This document shows positions 25,553-37,850 of a stretch of 64,000 bases of DNA, piece after piece. Source of the DNA: Taenia hydatigena. Its lineage: Eukaryota > Platyhelminthes > Cestoda > Cyclophyllidea > Taeniidae. The position numbers were made by a program, and so were the translations under genes. The notes beneath the pieces were generated by a model. The model saw nothing but the letters and a program-made list of their open reading frames with translations, did not search any database and was not told the DNA's origin. Positions within the stretch are counted from its first letter, which is position 1, and every line of letters starts with the position of its first letter. The stretch is taken from NCBI GenBank assembly GCA_036345935.2, contig JADWOT020000235.1, forward strand, positions 1 to 64,000, given 5' to 3'.

Positions 25553-27350
25553 TTATTTCGATGGAAATGCGTCGCAGATGTGCTATCTTTTCGCCAAATA
25601 GTCGACAGAGAGCATAAATGATTGAATTTGGGTGGTTTGAGAAGGTGGACATTTGAGCGTCAGGTTGAATTCAAGTGTCATTGTATCGATATCACAGATT
25701 TTACGCGCCAGCGACCCATTTGACTGAGACATTGCAATGTGGAAGCATTGTGCTGACAGCTAATGGAATCACTAACTTCACTGACAGAGGGTTCACGTAA
25801 ACATACACGCACGTAAACATGTTATTGGCATAAGTTTAGCGTTCTGTCTGTTCGCTAATTTTGCAGAAGGTTTGATTGACGCTAATAAATCAGCATCAGT
25901 CAACATGTAGCCAAGCATTTTAGTTGAGTAGTTATTCCTTGCTTCGGTACTGCAGCTCGTCACCTGATCATGATGCTAGGAAGGGACCACAGCTGTCTAC
26001 CGTGACGTAGACAGGAAGAAATATGGTTGCCACCGAATTTAGATTCTCCTTTCATTTCCATCTTACGTGCTCCCAGGATGCGTGGCATTTTAACAGCTTC
26101 TAAAGCGTCTCGAACAGTAGAATTGAGGCTGATTTACGTACAAATACTCATAAATGGATTGCGGCAGTTTAGACAGCCACTTAAGTGCTGAACTGGTGGC
26201 AGCTTTGGTCACATCACTTGGTTCACTTTTTTACCTCTTCAATAAATAAAATATTTTATTTGTAGTGCCATCTTCATTAACCTCCTCTGCTCTGCGACTT
26301 CTGGCATGAGAGGATTGACTGGCTGGCCACACATTTATTGCCTCGAATCAAGTGGGGCAAATACAGCTCCAAAGGGAAGGAGGCCCGAAAACGGGGCCTT
26401 AATCAGCATCAGGGGACTCGACTCTTTCCTCGAGTAGGCGACCAAGATTATGTGCCTGTCTCCCACCTCAAAGGTACATTCAAAGGAACATAAGCAATGC
26501 ATTATCATCCTAGTAATTACGCGATTTTGCGAACAATGTATAGTGTGAGTTCTAATTGTCACACTTATGCGGATTTCGCAAAGAAATATAAAACCTCTTT
26601 ACTCCGTGGGCATTTCGATTCCTCTGACCCCGTTTTAAGTGATTTCAAATGCGTACCAAAGCAGAAACTTATTTTTTAATGTGTCAACTCATGATAACTT
26701 TTCAATTGGCAATCGCCAACTCTATTCTGCGCACTATTTACTCGACCGCAAGTGAATGCCCGATTTTTATCTCCAGATTTCACCGCCTGTTTTCTAGACA
26801 CTTTCTAGCTTTGATTTATTTGCCGCTTTGAATTGAACGTTGTTAGATAAACTGAGCGATGGTCTACGTTTGTGACTATCGCATGGGATTGCGATGCTCA
26901 TGCGGATCACACTCGTGGCAAGTAGGAATTATCTCGAGATGGAAAACGAATTGTGACGTGAATATAACCTCGATGCAGTTCGTTCCTTTCCCTCTGCTGT
27001 CCCAATCAATGCGCCTTTTACAGCGCTTCCTCTACAGTGCATCGAACACTAAGCAACTGGCTATTATTTGCAGCATTAAGATTTGGCAAAGGAAAATATG
27101 CAAGAGAATGAAGTTTGCATTATTAAAATCAGTTTATGCATGAGTATATAAATAAACGTGTGCATCGTTTGTATCCTTGAAATGGATTGAGGTTGAGAAA
27201 CACATGGATAGATATAATTAACGCTAGTATTGAAATAGGTTTACGTGAATGTATAGGCAATTACGTTCTTCATCATGATTTACGGTGCTAAAACGGCTTC
27301 ACATAACTTTGCATAATTAGGCGTATGCGAGCATACTACTTGTAGCATAG
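25553..27350. other. No gene recognised
   Basis: ORFs up to 94 codons on the plus strand. No shared repeat or RNA gene was seen. Confidence 0.4.
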
Positions 27351-27590
27351 AAATCGGCGGGCATGCATGTGTGGGTGTGTGCATACCTACCTACAGTGCA
27401 AATTATTAAAATCTGTACAAAACACGTGTAAGTGATTGCATGAGTGAATGTTTCGCATAGTATTGAATTCGGTTCATCGACATATAAATGTAAATGTGTG
27501 CGTATACAAATTTATAGCACTGAAATGTGGTTTCATGTATGCATATGTGTGGGTCAATGTATGCGTGTACATATATGGCTGGAATCCGTG
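27350..27590. repeat. Alternating purine-pyrimidine (TG/TA-rich) stretch
   Basis: Words such as GCATGCATGTGTGGGTGTGTG, TGTATGCATATGTGTG and GTACATATATGG dominate. It resembles the 22.9-23.3 kb stretch read on the other strand. It is degenerate and not a clean microsatellite. Confidence 0.6.
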
Positions 27591-30500
27591 TCTAGTGTTC
27601 TCATTCAACTACATGCAATACATTTAAAAGAACCTATCTATCAATTAGTAACTTAAATTACAAGCATTACGAACAGGGAATGATTGACTAAGTGGACTCA
27701 CTGCATCATTGCCATTTACAGTGCCACTATGGTTTGGCGTTGCCAAAAGGGTGATCAAACGCCTTTTATTACTTAGTGGTGCGTTACGCCAAATGTGGCG
27801 TGAACGCAGCAGTCAATTCTACGCGTCTCTCTCTTCATCCCACGTAGGTTTAAGACGTCTTTTGTAAGCCTGAGGACTCATTCAACTTCTGACAAACTAA
27901 TTAATTTAAAACAGAGGCAGCAACAGCGATAACACCATGATCCGTTCAGAGTTGGGTTAACAAATCTTGACTACAACTTGTGTGGATATAGCGCGAATTT
28001 TCAGCGCATGGATCGGGAAATGGCATTTTAAAAGCCCTTCATGTCCTATCCTCCAGGACTTGACCCCCTAAATGTTTACCTATTCACTCTCATCCATTCT
28101 TTCTCTACTTAATCACTAAGTTTGTTTAATCGACGATTTGCATATTTATCGCAGGACGAGAAATAGCATCTCCATCTGAGCGCATCTTTATGCTCCATAT
28201 TTTGTATGACTGTGTGCACACGAAGCAATTGCTTGCAAATGATTGCCCCAATAGACATCAAAAAAGTATGTCGGCCTTTTAATGGTTGCTTATTTGTCCA
28301 GCAACTCCTTATGTCGCGCCTAAATTTTGGCATCCATGGGGCTATACAAACCAGTCTTGAGGCAAATTTAACTGCAGCAGGGACTCTCTCCTTCTCTGAC
28401 TTTGAGAGGTGTAATTCAAACAATATGCATTGCTAACGCCACAGGTGCCACTCAGAATAACGACTTGGACAGGCTTCAGTCAAATGCAAGGTGCCGAGGC
28501 TTTAAACATCCACGGCGTGGGCACAAATGCCAAACAACGGTTAGTGTGATATTCAGAAGCGCACTCGGAGGTGTTGAAAGCGTGGGCAAACAGGTTGCCG
28601 GGCGTCTAATTTTAAACCCACGACCTCTTTTGAGACCAATATACGTTCCTTTTTTGAGGTAGATATAACCGATGGATAAGATGACGCCGAGATGCCTGTT
28701 CTACGCGATTACATTCAGCCTTAGACTTGACGCCTTTATAAATTAACTGTATTTTATTCAATCACTGAACTTTAAAACTCTTTGCAATTAACTTTACTCT
28801 CAACGCGCTATAATCATAGGATCTAACGTCTCAGGGTTCATGGATCAGTGCAGGGCAGGGATGAATGCTTAGTTATGGAATGTGACTATGTTTCTAATGC
28901 GCGGTAGGACTATCACGCGCTATGAGTAGAATTGCAATAGCAGCATTTGCACATTTCAAAATTCTGAATAGTGTAGATTAAGATGTCAACTTTAAGGCAT
29001 TGATGGAGGCATACAAATGAATGGAGGGACGAGTATGAAACCAAGTAAAACAACAAAGGATAATTAGTGGTGAAAGAAAGATCATAATTTTGTTATTTGA
29101 CAGCACGGACGAGGTCGAATGACCTATAGACGGATTAATGGTCTCGCATTTGCGTCCCTCAACTGAGTTACCTGGTGTCATTAGCGCATTTTGGCATTTT
29201 GGCCCCAAGCATCCCCATTTCGAGGTAATTGAGCAACACATATCGGCAGCAAACGTAAAGCCCAAAACACAAGCCTAAGCTTTTGATTGATGCGCAGGAA
29301 GACAGCGGCTGCATAGTTGACGGCTGTCACTTATCAGTCAAAAAGAGCTTTGTAGATGAAATATCGCAGGAAGTAGGAGTAGAGAAATTTCCTGAAAATC
29401 TCCGCTACCTTAAACTGATTTCACAAACTCTGATATGTTACTCATTTTCATTGCAAAATATTGCCAATTATTCCAGGTTAGCAGATAGAAAACGCTCAAT
29501 TTATTTGCATAGGCAATCCAATTAGCAAGCTGATGTAACCCAAACTACTCGTAATATATGCCAGATATGCAAAGGACAGATAATAACAAGACGTTTTTAG
29601 GTTATGCGGACGAAGAGTGTGAAGCTTGGTACCTCTCTCACTCCTCACTTTCTGCTGCGCTCTATCTAAAGGTGAGGCATGAGACCTCACGTGTTAGACA
29701 AATTGTGATGCAGGGTCTTAAGTTTAGGCAACCAAAGTAAACGCCCTACTTTGCCAATCCTTGTTTACTGACGCCAGTCATGCGGCCATTTGTGGTGTAC
29801 CGCACAAAAGGATGGCAAAGATCAGAGTCTCATTATTGTTTTCATCCCTGTGAAGCGCAAAAGCAGACGGAACCGCCAGATACTTTGTAGGGTCTACAGA
29901 ATTCCTCAACATTATTTGTCGCAGCGCAACAATGCCGTTAATCTGTAGTCGTTAAGATCCCTTGCCAGCAGGTAAAACCAGGCCCGGGTGGGTAATTACT
30001 TCGCCTCCTCCCAATTCAGCTTCAAGCTTTGCCTTTATACCGTTACGTTCATTAAAATGTTAACCTGCGTGGGCTCGTGCTCGATTAACCTAGTCAGAAT
30101 TATAGCAAAACATCAAGGCACTATCACTAACACATGCACATACGAACCACATTTGCGTACACCACCAACTTCTTGGAGTTTAAATCAACTGTGCCATTCC
30201 ACTCTGTGCGTTGGTGAATAAGAAGGGAAAATTAATGTGGATGTCCAAACACGGATCCAGTCAGAAGATGCTTATTCAAAATAATGGCTGATAGGAGTTA
30301 AGATTTCCACTTGGATGTAGACTCCATAAACCACATAGGCATGAGCTTTACACCTGGTAGAATGTTTGTCGAAAATACACAATGTTTCATATTTGTGTCA
30401 ATCTGAGTCATCAACTTGACTGTCAACTTGGCCACTGTTGCTCTATAACTCAGTTAAGCCTGTGTTAACTTAAGCTTGGTAGACTCTCTCAAAGCGACTA

Positions 30501-30969
30501 TCAGTAAAGCCGCAATGTGGCCCTACGAGCATTTGCAACTGAAACGTCAATTTTGGTTCCGTCGTGCACCATCCTCACACCTTCATACAGATGGGTGAAC
30601 TGACAGCCAAACAGCAAAGCGTACCTCACTTATCATGTTGGGGACAACCACTACTGAAAGGCAGCTTCAAGGCAACAGCAGACACGAATTCCATTGAGGT
30701 GAGAGTATGCATGATGGGTGCCTCTCCTTGGTGCTGCAAATGTCAATAGTTTTGTTCATACCAGTCTTACAGATAGTCAATCGATGGCAGTAGAAGACAT
30801 TGGGTTCGGAGGTCCGTTTCATGACGTGTTGCAGTGTCAAAGCACAATGTACCTTAGTAGATGTTAATGTTCACCGTTTTGCCTAAGAAGGGATTGGGAG
30901 GTCGTATAGAGACACTAGATCATAAAATGTGTGGACAAAGTCTGAAAGGAAGGATGCAAAAGAAATTGA
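27591..30969. other. No gene recognised
   Basis: ORFs up to 104 codons (28,109-28,423 minus). Nothing with clear splice borders or known motifs. Confidence 0.4.
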
Positions 30970-32468
30970 TTTGACAAATGGGTCTTTCTCCATAGTCAAC
31001 AATGCATGCGACGTCAAAATTGTCAACTCAGCTACTTCTCATTCCCAATTTGCACATCGACAGGCTACAAGATTTCATTTTTTATTAATAATCTTATATA
31101 AGTTGAAAACACCCACTATATAGCGCTTCCTGGGGAATAAATTCATGCGTGATTCGCAAGTTCTGTTTTTCGCTTCTGTGGCCAAACGATGACAGACGGC
31201 CATTTAAAAACCACGAAGCATGCGGTGGGACAAAATGGCTGATACCACTTAAGGATCCCATTTGTTTGCATTTGTTCCTATTCTGGCATAGATTCAGATA
31301 ACTCAGGAGTCGCCAAGATCTGGACGAGGTAATGTGAGTTTCCGGCTAATGACTGCTACTTCAAATGCAATAATTGGTAGGCAGAATTGTCAGGATCCAT
31401 CAATTCCGAGATCTGAGTAGAGTAAAGTTCGGAAGATTAGGGAATCATTAGGAAGTGGCCCAGTACATCTCTGTCACCATCCTCTCGGAATTTGCACAGT
31501 CCACATCGACTGAGCAGCAAGTTTTACTTTTCGTAGTTAGGGTTCGGTATGCTGCTGACACTAGCTTTATCCGCGCTAAAATGGATGCGACACCTCCTTT
31601 TAGCTTCCTGTTGTTTAAATCAGCAGCAGTTGTTTAATATTAACAAATTTAACATTCCTACAACGCTAATTTACCTGGTCACGATGAATTAATCCACTAA
31701 TAGACATTTGGGAGAGGCCAGCATCACATTTCTACGCTTGATATGACTCTGTGCACTACTCGCACTAAATTGTTGCATCGGATTTTATACTTCATTCACC
31801 ACTAACTTGTTGAATGCGCGACGGCTTCAACCAGATAGTGCTGGAAGAGAGGGATGCTATGAGTATTTCTGCTCTTAGTGGATAGGCCTTGTTCTTATAT
31901 ATTACACGACTATAGTAATGTCCTGAAAACGGTTGCAAAAGAATGAAGCGCACCATTCAGCCCATGTAAGTCTTTTTGTGCATTTTTCTCTTGCCTACAG
32001 CGAGCAAATCATCTCAAATGCGAATGTGAGTGATCGGCTTGTGATCATCCAAAAGATGAAAGTCACAGATGCTGAAAGACAAGCTAACAGTTTCTCGGGT
32101 CAAGTTACACTGTAAGCATGGCGTCTCTAGCGGTGTCTACGATAACTGTTGAGCACTTTAACCCAGCTGCCACAATTCGCGAATAAGTTTTTTAGTTCGT
32201 AAAAACTATACGCCTTTAAGGCAATGGGACACGCCTGGACAGAGGGAAGTGTAATTTGTACTAGGTAGCGAGGCTAACTACTCTGTCTGAAAGAAAGTCT
32301 CTTTGCCAATGAGCTTAGTCGCAGCGCAGCCTGAGCACTATCATAGCACACGAGTGGACGAATGCGTGCAACTCATTTGCGCGAATAGAAGATATTAAAA
32401 ATCGGATCAGACAGTGACAGAGTATGGATGGACAACGGCTGATTTCTGTGGATTCAAACGATAGTGTG
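30970..32468 (+). repeat. Dispersed repeat, copy C
   Basis: Collinear and in the same orientation as copy D (about 47,755-49,153). Shared blocks include GTCAAC-GCAT-CGACGTC near 31,000, GACTGCTACTTCAAATGC near 31,350, CCACATCGACTGAGCAGCA near 31,505, GCTGAAAGACAAGCTAAC near 32,070, and a block near 32,310-32,460 ending in ATTCAAACGATAGTGTG. Divergence is roughly 20 to 30 percent by eye with many indels. The short ORFs (61 to 64 codons) are not preserved between copies. No mobile-element enzyme was recognised. Confidence 0.85.
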
Positions 32469-34776
32469 TTGGCACAACAAAAAGGATCAGCGTCTTGATG
32501 GTCATTTCATGAAACCATTTTAAATGGAACCTCGCCATGCTTTCGGTTTGACTTTGAAAGTCCCGCTTTAGTGCATTAGTTTGCGGTCATTCCTTTTGCA
32601 ATAAGACATATATGCACCCGAAACCAAAGAGCAACTCAGCAATCCAGCTAAAAATCATCTTCCTGATGGAGAGAAGCAACTGTTTGCCAAAGTTAAACTT
32701 ACTAAAATTGGAGGCATCATCGCTGCTGGTTGGTGCCAACCACTGTATTAAATATATTCCACCCTATTGTTAAAACCAGTAGTATCCACCTTTGCTATGC
32801 CTCAAATGAACAGAAAACTAACTCGACACCGGCTTCACAGGGAAAGTGGTTGAAATGAGCTGGGATCAATGCGATGTCGCACTTCCGTCAACGTTCCGCA
32901 TCGGCACAACTTTGATTGATTGTAATGGAGTTAATTTAAAGCATTCAATTTTAAATGGCTTTGTTGCGCACCCATGGATTGCACAATTGAAAGAATCAGT
33001 AATCAAACGTCCGCGTGAATAACGCGACATGCAAAGAAGTTGCCACGATTAGGACAAACAGATAAAATTTTAGCCTGTGCTGCGAACACATTTTGAATCC
33101 ATTAGGCCTGAACAGTTGAATAGCCACTAGAATGCCTTACTCAGAGAGGGAGGGGCGATACCCCTAGTATACCCTCAAAATTCCACTACCTTAGCCGAGC
33201 TATCAACCACCCATAAATTGATTGATAATTCGACGATCCCGGCCACCCTTTTATTCTCTCATTAAAGTCAGTTCAATCAGAGTGCCAAACTACTAAATAG
33301 GTGGTTGGTGGATGAAGCAGACCACTCCGTTCGGGTATGATGGGCATCTAGGGGAACAACAACACTCCATTAAGTTGTAGTCACTTTTTTTCGCTTTTAT
33401 TGGAACCCATACTTGGCGTCTACCCCTCCATCATCACATGGCATGACCTGATTGCCTCAATCGAGTTTGCACGCCACTCATATGTGACATGAGGGATTTA
33501 TCAGTTTTCGATAGCTGGCGATGATGCTGTAATGCTCATGAGCATTCGGCAGGGCTCTGATCTTTTTGACTATCCGATGGTGTGTGGTAGTTGGAAGAAT
33601 TATAGCAATGGTCGTCTCATCTTTGTTTTGGTAAACCCGTGTTGCTCAACGAAAACATCGTTTTAACTCCCGTTGTCCATCGGATACCTAAATGACGGTC
33701 TCGATTATGCCCGAAATTCTTACCTATGGATCTTCATTTTAGTTAGATTATCAATGTACATAATGATCGCAATGTATGTCGTCATGATATAGATAACTAG
33801 GTGAACCCATGCATGGCAGGACACGCTATTGAAGGTTATAGCCACAAAAAGGCGCATTGCCATCTCAATGGATCGACTGCCCCATGCTTATTACGTATGA
33901 ATAGGCTAACGCCTATGCCTCACGCACGTGGTGTGGTGGTATATAATTACTTAAGGATTGTCCAGACGAATCCACCCCTCCGGCACTTCACAGTTCCCCA
34001 CCAACTACACTTTTGAAAGCAGGAACAATCAAATCCGTCAATCTGTCGCCACCAAGGCACCATTATGTGAGATCAACTTCTGTGTCATGCCTTGATTTAA
34101 GAAACAGTTTTGACACAAGCGTGATTCATTGACAATCTAACAAAAGGGTATAATGCAACTCTTTGCATGCGAACCAACACTGCTGCCTAACTTTGTGCTA
34201 TGACCCACATAGAAGAATAAAATTCACTGTATGGCATGGCTGCAGGGTCAACTACAAATTACTACAAGGTAACAAAGTTCGCAATTAAATCTAAGGTCTA
34301 TAGGGACTGCAAAAATATTTGGCGTGCTACATTTGTCCAAAATGAAGCAAATGCTACAACCTGACTTTTGTAATGGAAGAGTGGCCACGGTCTTACTGTC
34401 CTCACGGCCATGTGAACCATAGGCAGGTTTGACGTCGGGAAGAGGTGGTTCTATTATTAAAGTGAGTGTCTATTTTGCTGTTGCTCAGTGATGATTGCTT
34501 GTGGCCAGTGTGAACACTCAAGACAAGGGAACCACTGTCACCGATTCGGGTGAAAATTCGACATTTTTGTTATCGGTTTGGTAAGTTTCAGCACGCCTGG
34601 ACAGCGGGGCCTTACTGATGCAAAGAAGTTGTACCAGCCACTGTTAAAGTGGTTTAGTGTTGAAGGCAGGCAAGTAGAACTAGGCCTCAGTTGGCTATGC
34701 CTTCAGCTACTGAAATTAGACGAATTGTTTAACTACGGCGCAACCCAACGCGCGATAACATAATTGCTAGCATACT
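32469..34776. other. No gene recognised
   Basis: Only short ORFs (71 codons plus at 33,801-34,016; 61 codons plus at 34,578-34,763). Confidence 0.4.
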
Positions 34777-35127
34777 TCAACTCTTATTCCGACGTCGGCT
34801 TGTCTCAGCAATCCAATAGTTGTCAAACCTCGCATACACGCGCTCACTGTAAATAAACAGCTTTGTAAGCTCCCATGACAATGCACTTTCTGTATTAATA
34901 AAAGTAGAGTTGAGCCTATGAAGTTGTACACACATGTTGGCCAAAGAGTTGACTAGCTCGCAGCGAGAATGTCCCAGATTATCCTCTGGATCACTGCCTA
35001 CCTCTCTGCCAACCAACATGGTTGCCTGCTTCTTGAGGCAAACCTGCTTTTCTTGCGTTTCATAATGCACCACATGACCAATGGGCAAAAATCGGCATCT
35101 TGTAGCTAACATATCCATGCCAACCAA
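34777..35127 (-). CDS. Candidate ORF, unidentified
   Basis: The minus-strand frame of 116 codons starts at or near an ATG-rich segment and ends with TGA. It includes HVVHYETQEKQVCLKKQ, NSLANMCVQLHRLNSTF and LSWELTKLFIYSERVYARF. Residue composition is natural and basic at the C-terminus (ETSRRRNKS). Nothing identifies the family, and its length is within chance expectation. An in-frame TTTATTTACAG could act as an acceptor for a shorter last exon. Confidence 0.25.
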   Translation of the reverse strand: MVGMDMLATRCRFLPIGHVVHYETQEKQVCLKKQATMLVGREVGSDPEDNLGHSRCELVNSLANMCVQLHRLNSTFINTESALSWELTKLFIYSERVYARFDNYWIAETSRRRNKS

Positions 35128-37780
35128 CTAGCCAGTTGTATTAGAGCCAAACTATACTTACCATATTCATTAAAATCTGCTCAATGACGATAAATCAGTC
35201 ATATTTAACTCGGCGTTATGATCACTAAGCACGGCGCCGTTTTTGTTGGGGCTGACCAGAATGCCTTGGATCTGATTCGGACCGAGACTAATGCCATGAA
35301 GAGGCGTAATCTGCACCCAACATTACAGTTGCACATGAAGTCGTATTCGTTACTCCTTCGTACGTCTTTTGCTTGCAGCATAACATCATTGCTCTGACTG
35401 TTGCCATCTACATGGGTCCAGCATCATAAGCAAACGACGTGGAAAAGAGAAGATATATGGAATTAAACCACGAGGCGCTTCGATAGCGAGTACTGATTAT
35501 AAGTGAGTAGGACATTTGGTGCAGCGAACATCGTTTCGAAAAAACTGCCGTGTGTCGCTGCAAAGAAACAAATGGCAGAATGAGGCGAAATTGTGAGCTG
35601 GTCATAATGAGAAATGGCGATACCTTGAGATAGTCGTCGTGGTACTGAATTACGTGCTTTAGAAAGGCACCGTTGTCCCATTTTAATTCTACCCTCACTG
35701 AGTGGTCACCGAATCGAAGCATTACAAAAACTATTGCTATTTTAAGCTGTGTTACAAACTGTCATCTAATGAGTAGATGATGGTAGGCATCACCTAATGT
35801 AAACCTCGCAGCCATTGCGATTCTTTGAAAATAATCTTTACATTAGTGTTCTTTTGTATTGTCGTACGACGAGGATAAGAATAAGTTGGTTTGATAACTC
35901 TTTGTCTGGGGATCTAGTCTCATGCCAAGTTTTAGGGTCTGACTATATTGCAAAAAACTCCAATTGGCCGCCAAGAATCCTCCCATCTGAACTAATATGG
36001 CCAACCTAACAATTTGCCATATTTGAATTTCAACCATCTCTTCGTCATTTAAACACCGAGTCAAAATTACATGTAAAAGCTTTGTGTGTGGGTCCTGTGA
36101 AAACACATTTTGCGAGTTGCAGGAGTGAACGTTATCGCTTTAACAACTTACTGGCTTGTTATTTCCAATTAAACCATCAACTAAACTCTAATCATGTGCC
36201 GATTGCTGCCAAATCGAGTGCAGCATGCTTATTTTGCATGAGATTGCATTCCTAATGGAAGCAGCGGTGTTTCCCCCCTATACTTGCTAAACTGCCATTG
36301 TAAGGTCACTTCGAGCACTTGCTGTTCGTGGTCACCGTACCTGGCCAATTTATGGTGCCTTTTATAGCCTACCATGTACCTAATGAAATGGAATGGAACA
36401 ACGGAAATTTAGGCGAAAACACCAAACGGGCAGCTGTGAAGGTAACGCGCAAATGGAACTGAAAGATAAAGCCTATGCCTTCATACAGTGCGGAAAAATT
36501 AAGAGATGTTAGGTTACATGCAGGTGAGTTACGGATTAGATTTCTTTCGTTAGAACCAGCAAAACTTATAATCGTCTCGAAAAAGGTTCATTTTGCACCA
36601 CTTCGCTTCTTAATTTTAAGTAGAATCATCACCATAGCATAAAACCTGTTTGTTTAAACAACTATTTAGCCATTTGTAGTATGCCTAGCATTTTGTTATT
36701 TCAACCACATACCGGTCGCATCCGCCAGGCCTAGTGTCTCTGCGTTCCTCCAAGGCAGACTGAAGACAAACCCTTAGATCTAAAGTCATTGCAACCCGCT
36801 TTAGGCTTCAATGCGCAGGCGTACCGATTGCAAAACGAGTAGACCCATTGCGTACACAGAAGAAGGTGTTGACATAGCATGACGTGCTATTCATCAGCAC
36901 AGGGTCGTCACCTTCACCATAATCTTTCCCAGCACACAGTATCCGGTAGTCGTAAAGACCATAGCTTTTACAGTGCTCATGAGCATTGTAGCACCAATGC
37001 TAGCTATCACAAATTGATGAATACCACTGTTCACACACGTTTGACGTGCATGCTCAAATTGGGGCAGCCAGATCATGACACGTGATGATGGTAGAGTTGA
37101 AGCTAATTATGGGTTGCTACTAGAGCAAATTTAACAAACCATGACATTAAGCCTAAAGATCGCAGTCTTCTTCTTCGCGAATACCACCCACACCCAAAAG
37201 GATCCTGCTGGTTACCAGATGCTCAGTAACCTTAATAAAATGGTTTGCTCCCTTGACCTACCACCTCGTTGTTGGCTTGACATATCGATCGTAATGACCC
37301 AGGAGAAGGACTAGATGGTAAGCCAAATCAAAGAACGAATTATTGTTTGAATGTGATTGTTGACTGTGACCTATCAATCGGCGAATTGATGAATGCTTGG
37401 GAGGTCGGCTGCGGCAGTGGCGTTTAGAGCACATAATTGGGATGTCTCGCCCCCCACTTCCAGCGAGGTCCATGCATAGCTAGTAAATAGTACAGATCAC
37501 AGTAATTTAGAAGAACTTTTGGGCAAAGATTGCTTTTTCCTTTTTGCAACTCTACATTAAAACCTCGTGAACGAGCATTTAATAAAGTGCCAGGTTATTT
37601 AGCACGCTAGTAACTTAATGTCCTAAAGACCTGAGCGAGAAAAGGCGATAGCACAACCGGACACTACCAGTTCGATGCGATCTATTCCACTAAGAGTGCG
37701 ATTCAACGAGAGTTGTGTTCGAAGTAGGACTTACCTTAATTGATGGATGCTAATTCGCTAGATGAAACAAACTGCCATCA
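35128..37780. other. No gene recognised
   Basis: ORFs up to 104 codons (35,408-35,722 minus), overlapping in different frames. No exon was assigned. Confidence 0.4.
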
Positions 37781-37850
37781 CTGCCGCTTAGCTCGGTGGT
37801 AGCTGCTCATAAAACGCATGAGCTACGGGCTTTAAATCAGGACTGTGTCA
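37781..37850 (+). tRNA. tRNA-like sequence (A-box and weak B-box)
   Basis: TTAGCTCGGTGGTAG matches the D-arm and internal A-box of eukaryotic tRNAs. It is followed by CTCATAA, as in the anticodon loop of CAT-type tRNAs, and by a weak T-arm, GGGCTTTAAATC, where GGGTTCAAATC would be expected. Stems do not fold convincingly. A tRNA pseudogene or the head of a short interspersed element is most likely. Confidence 0.35.
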
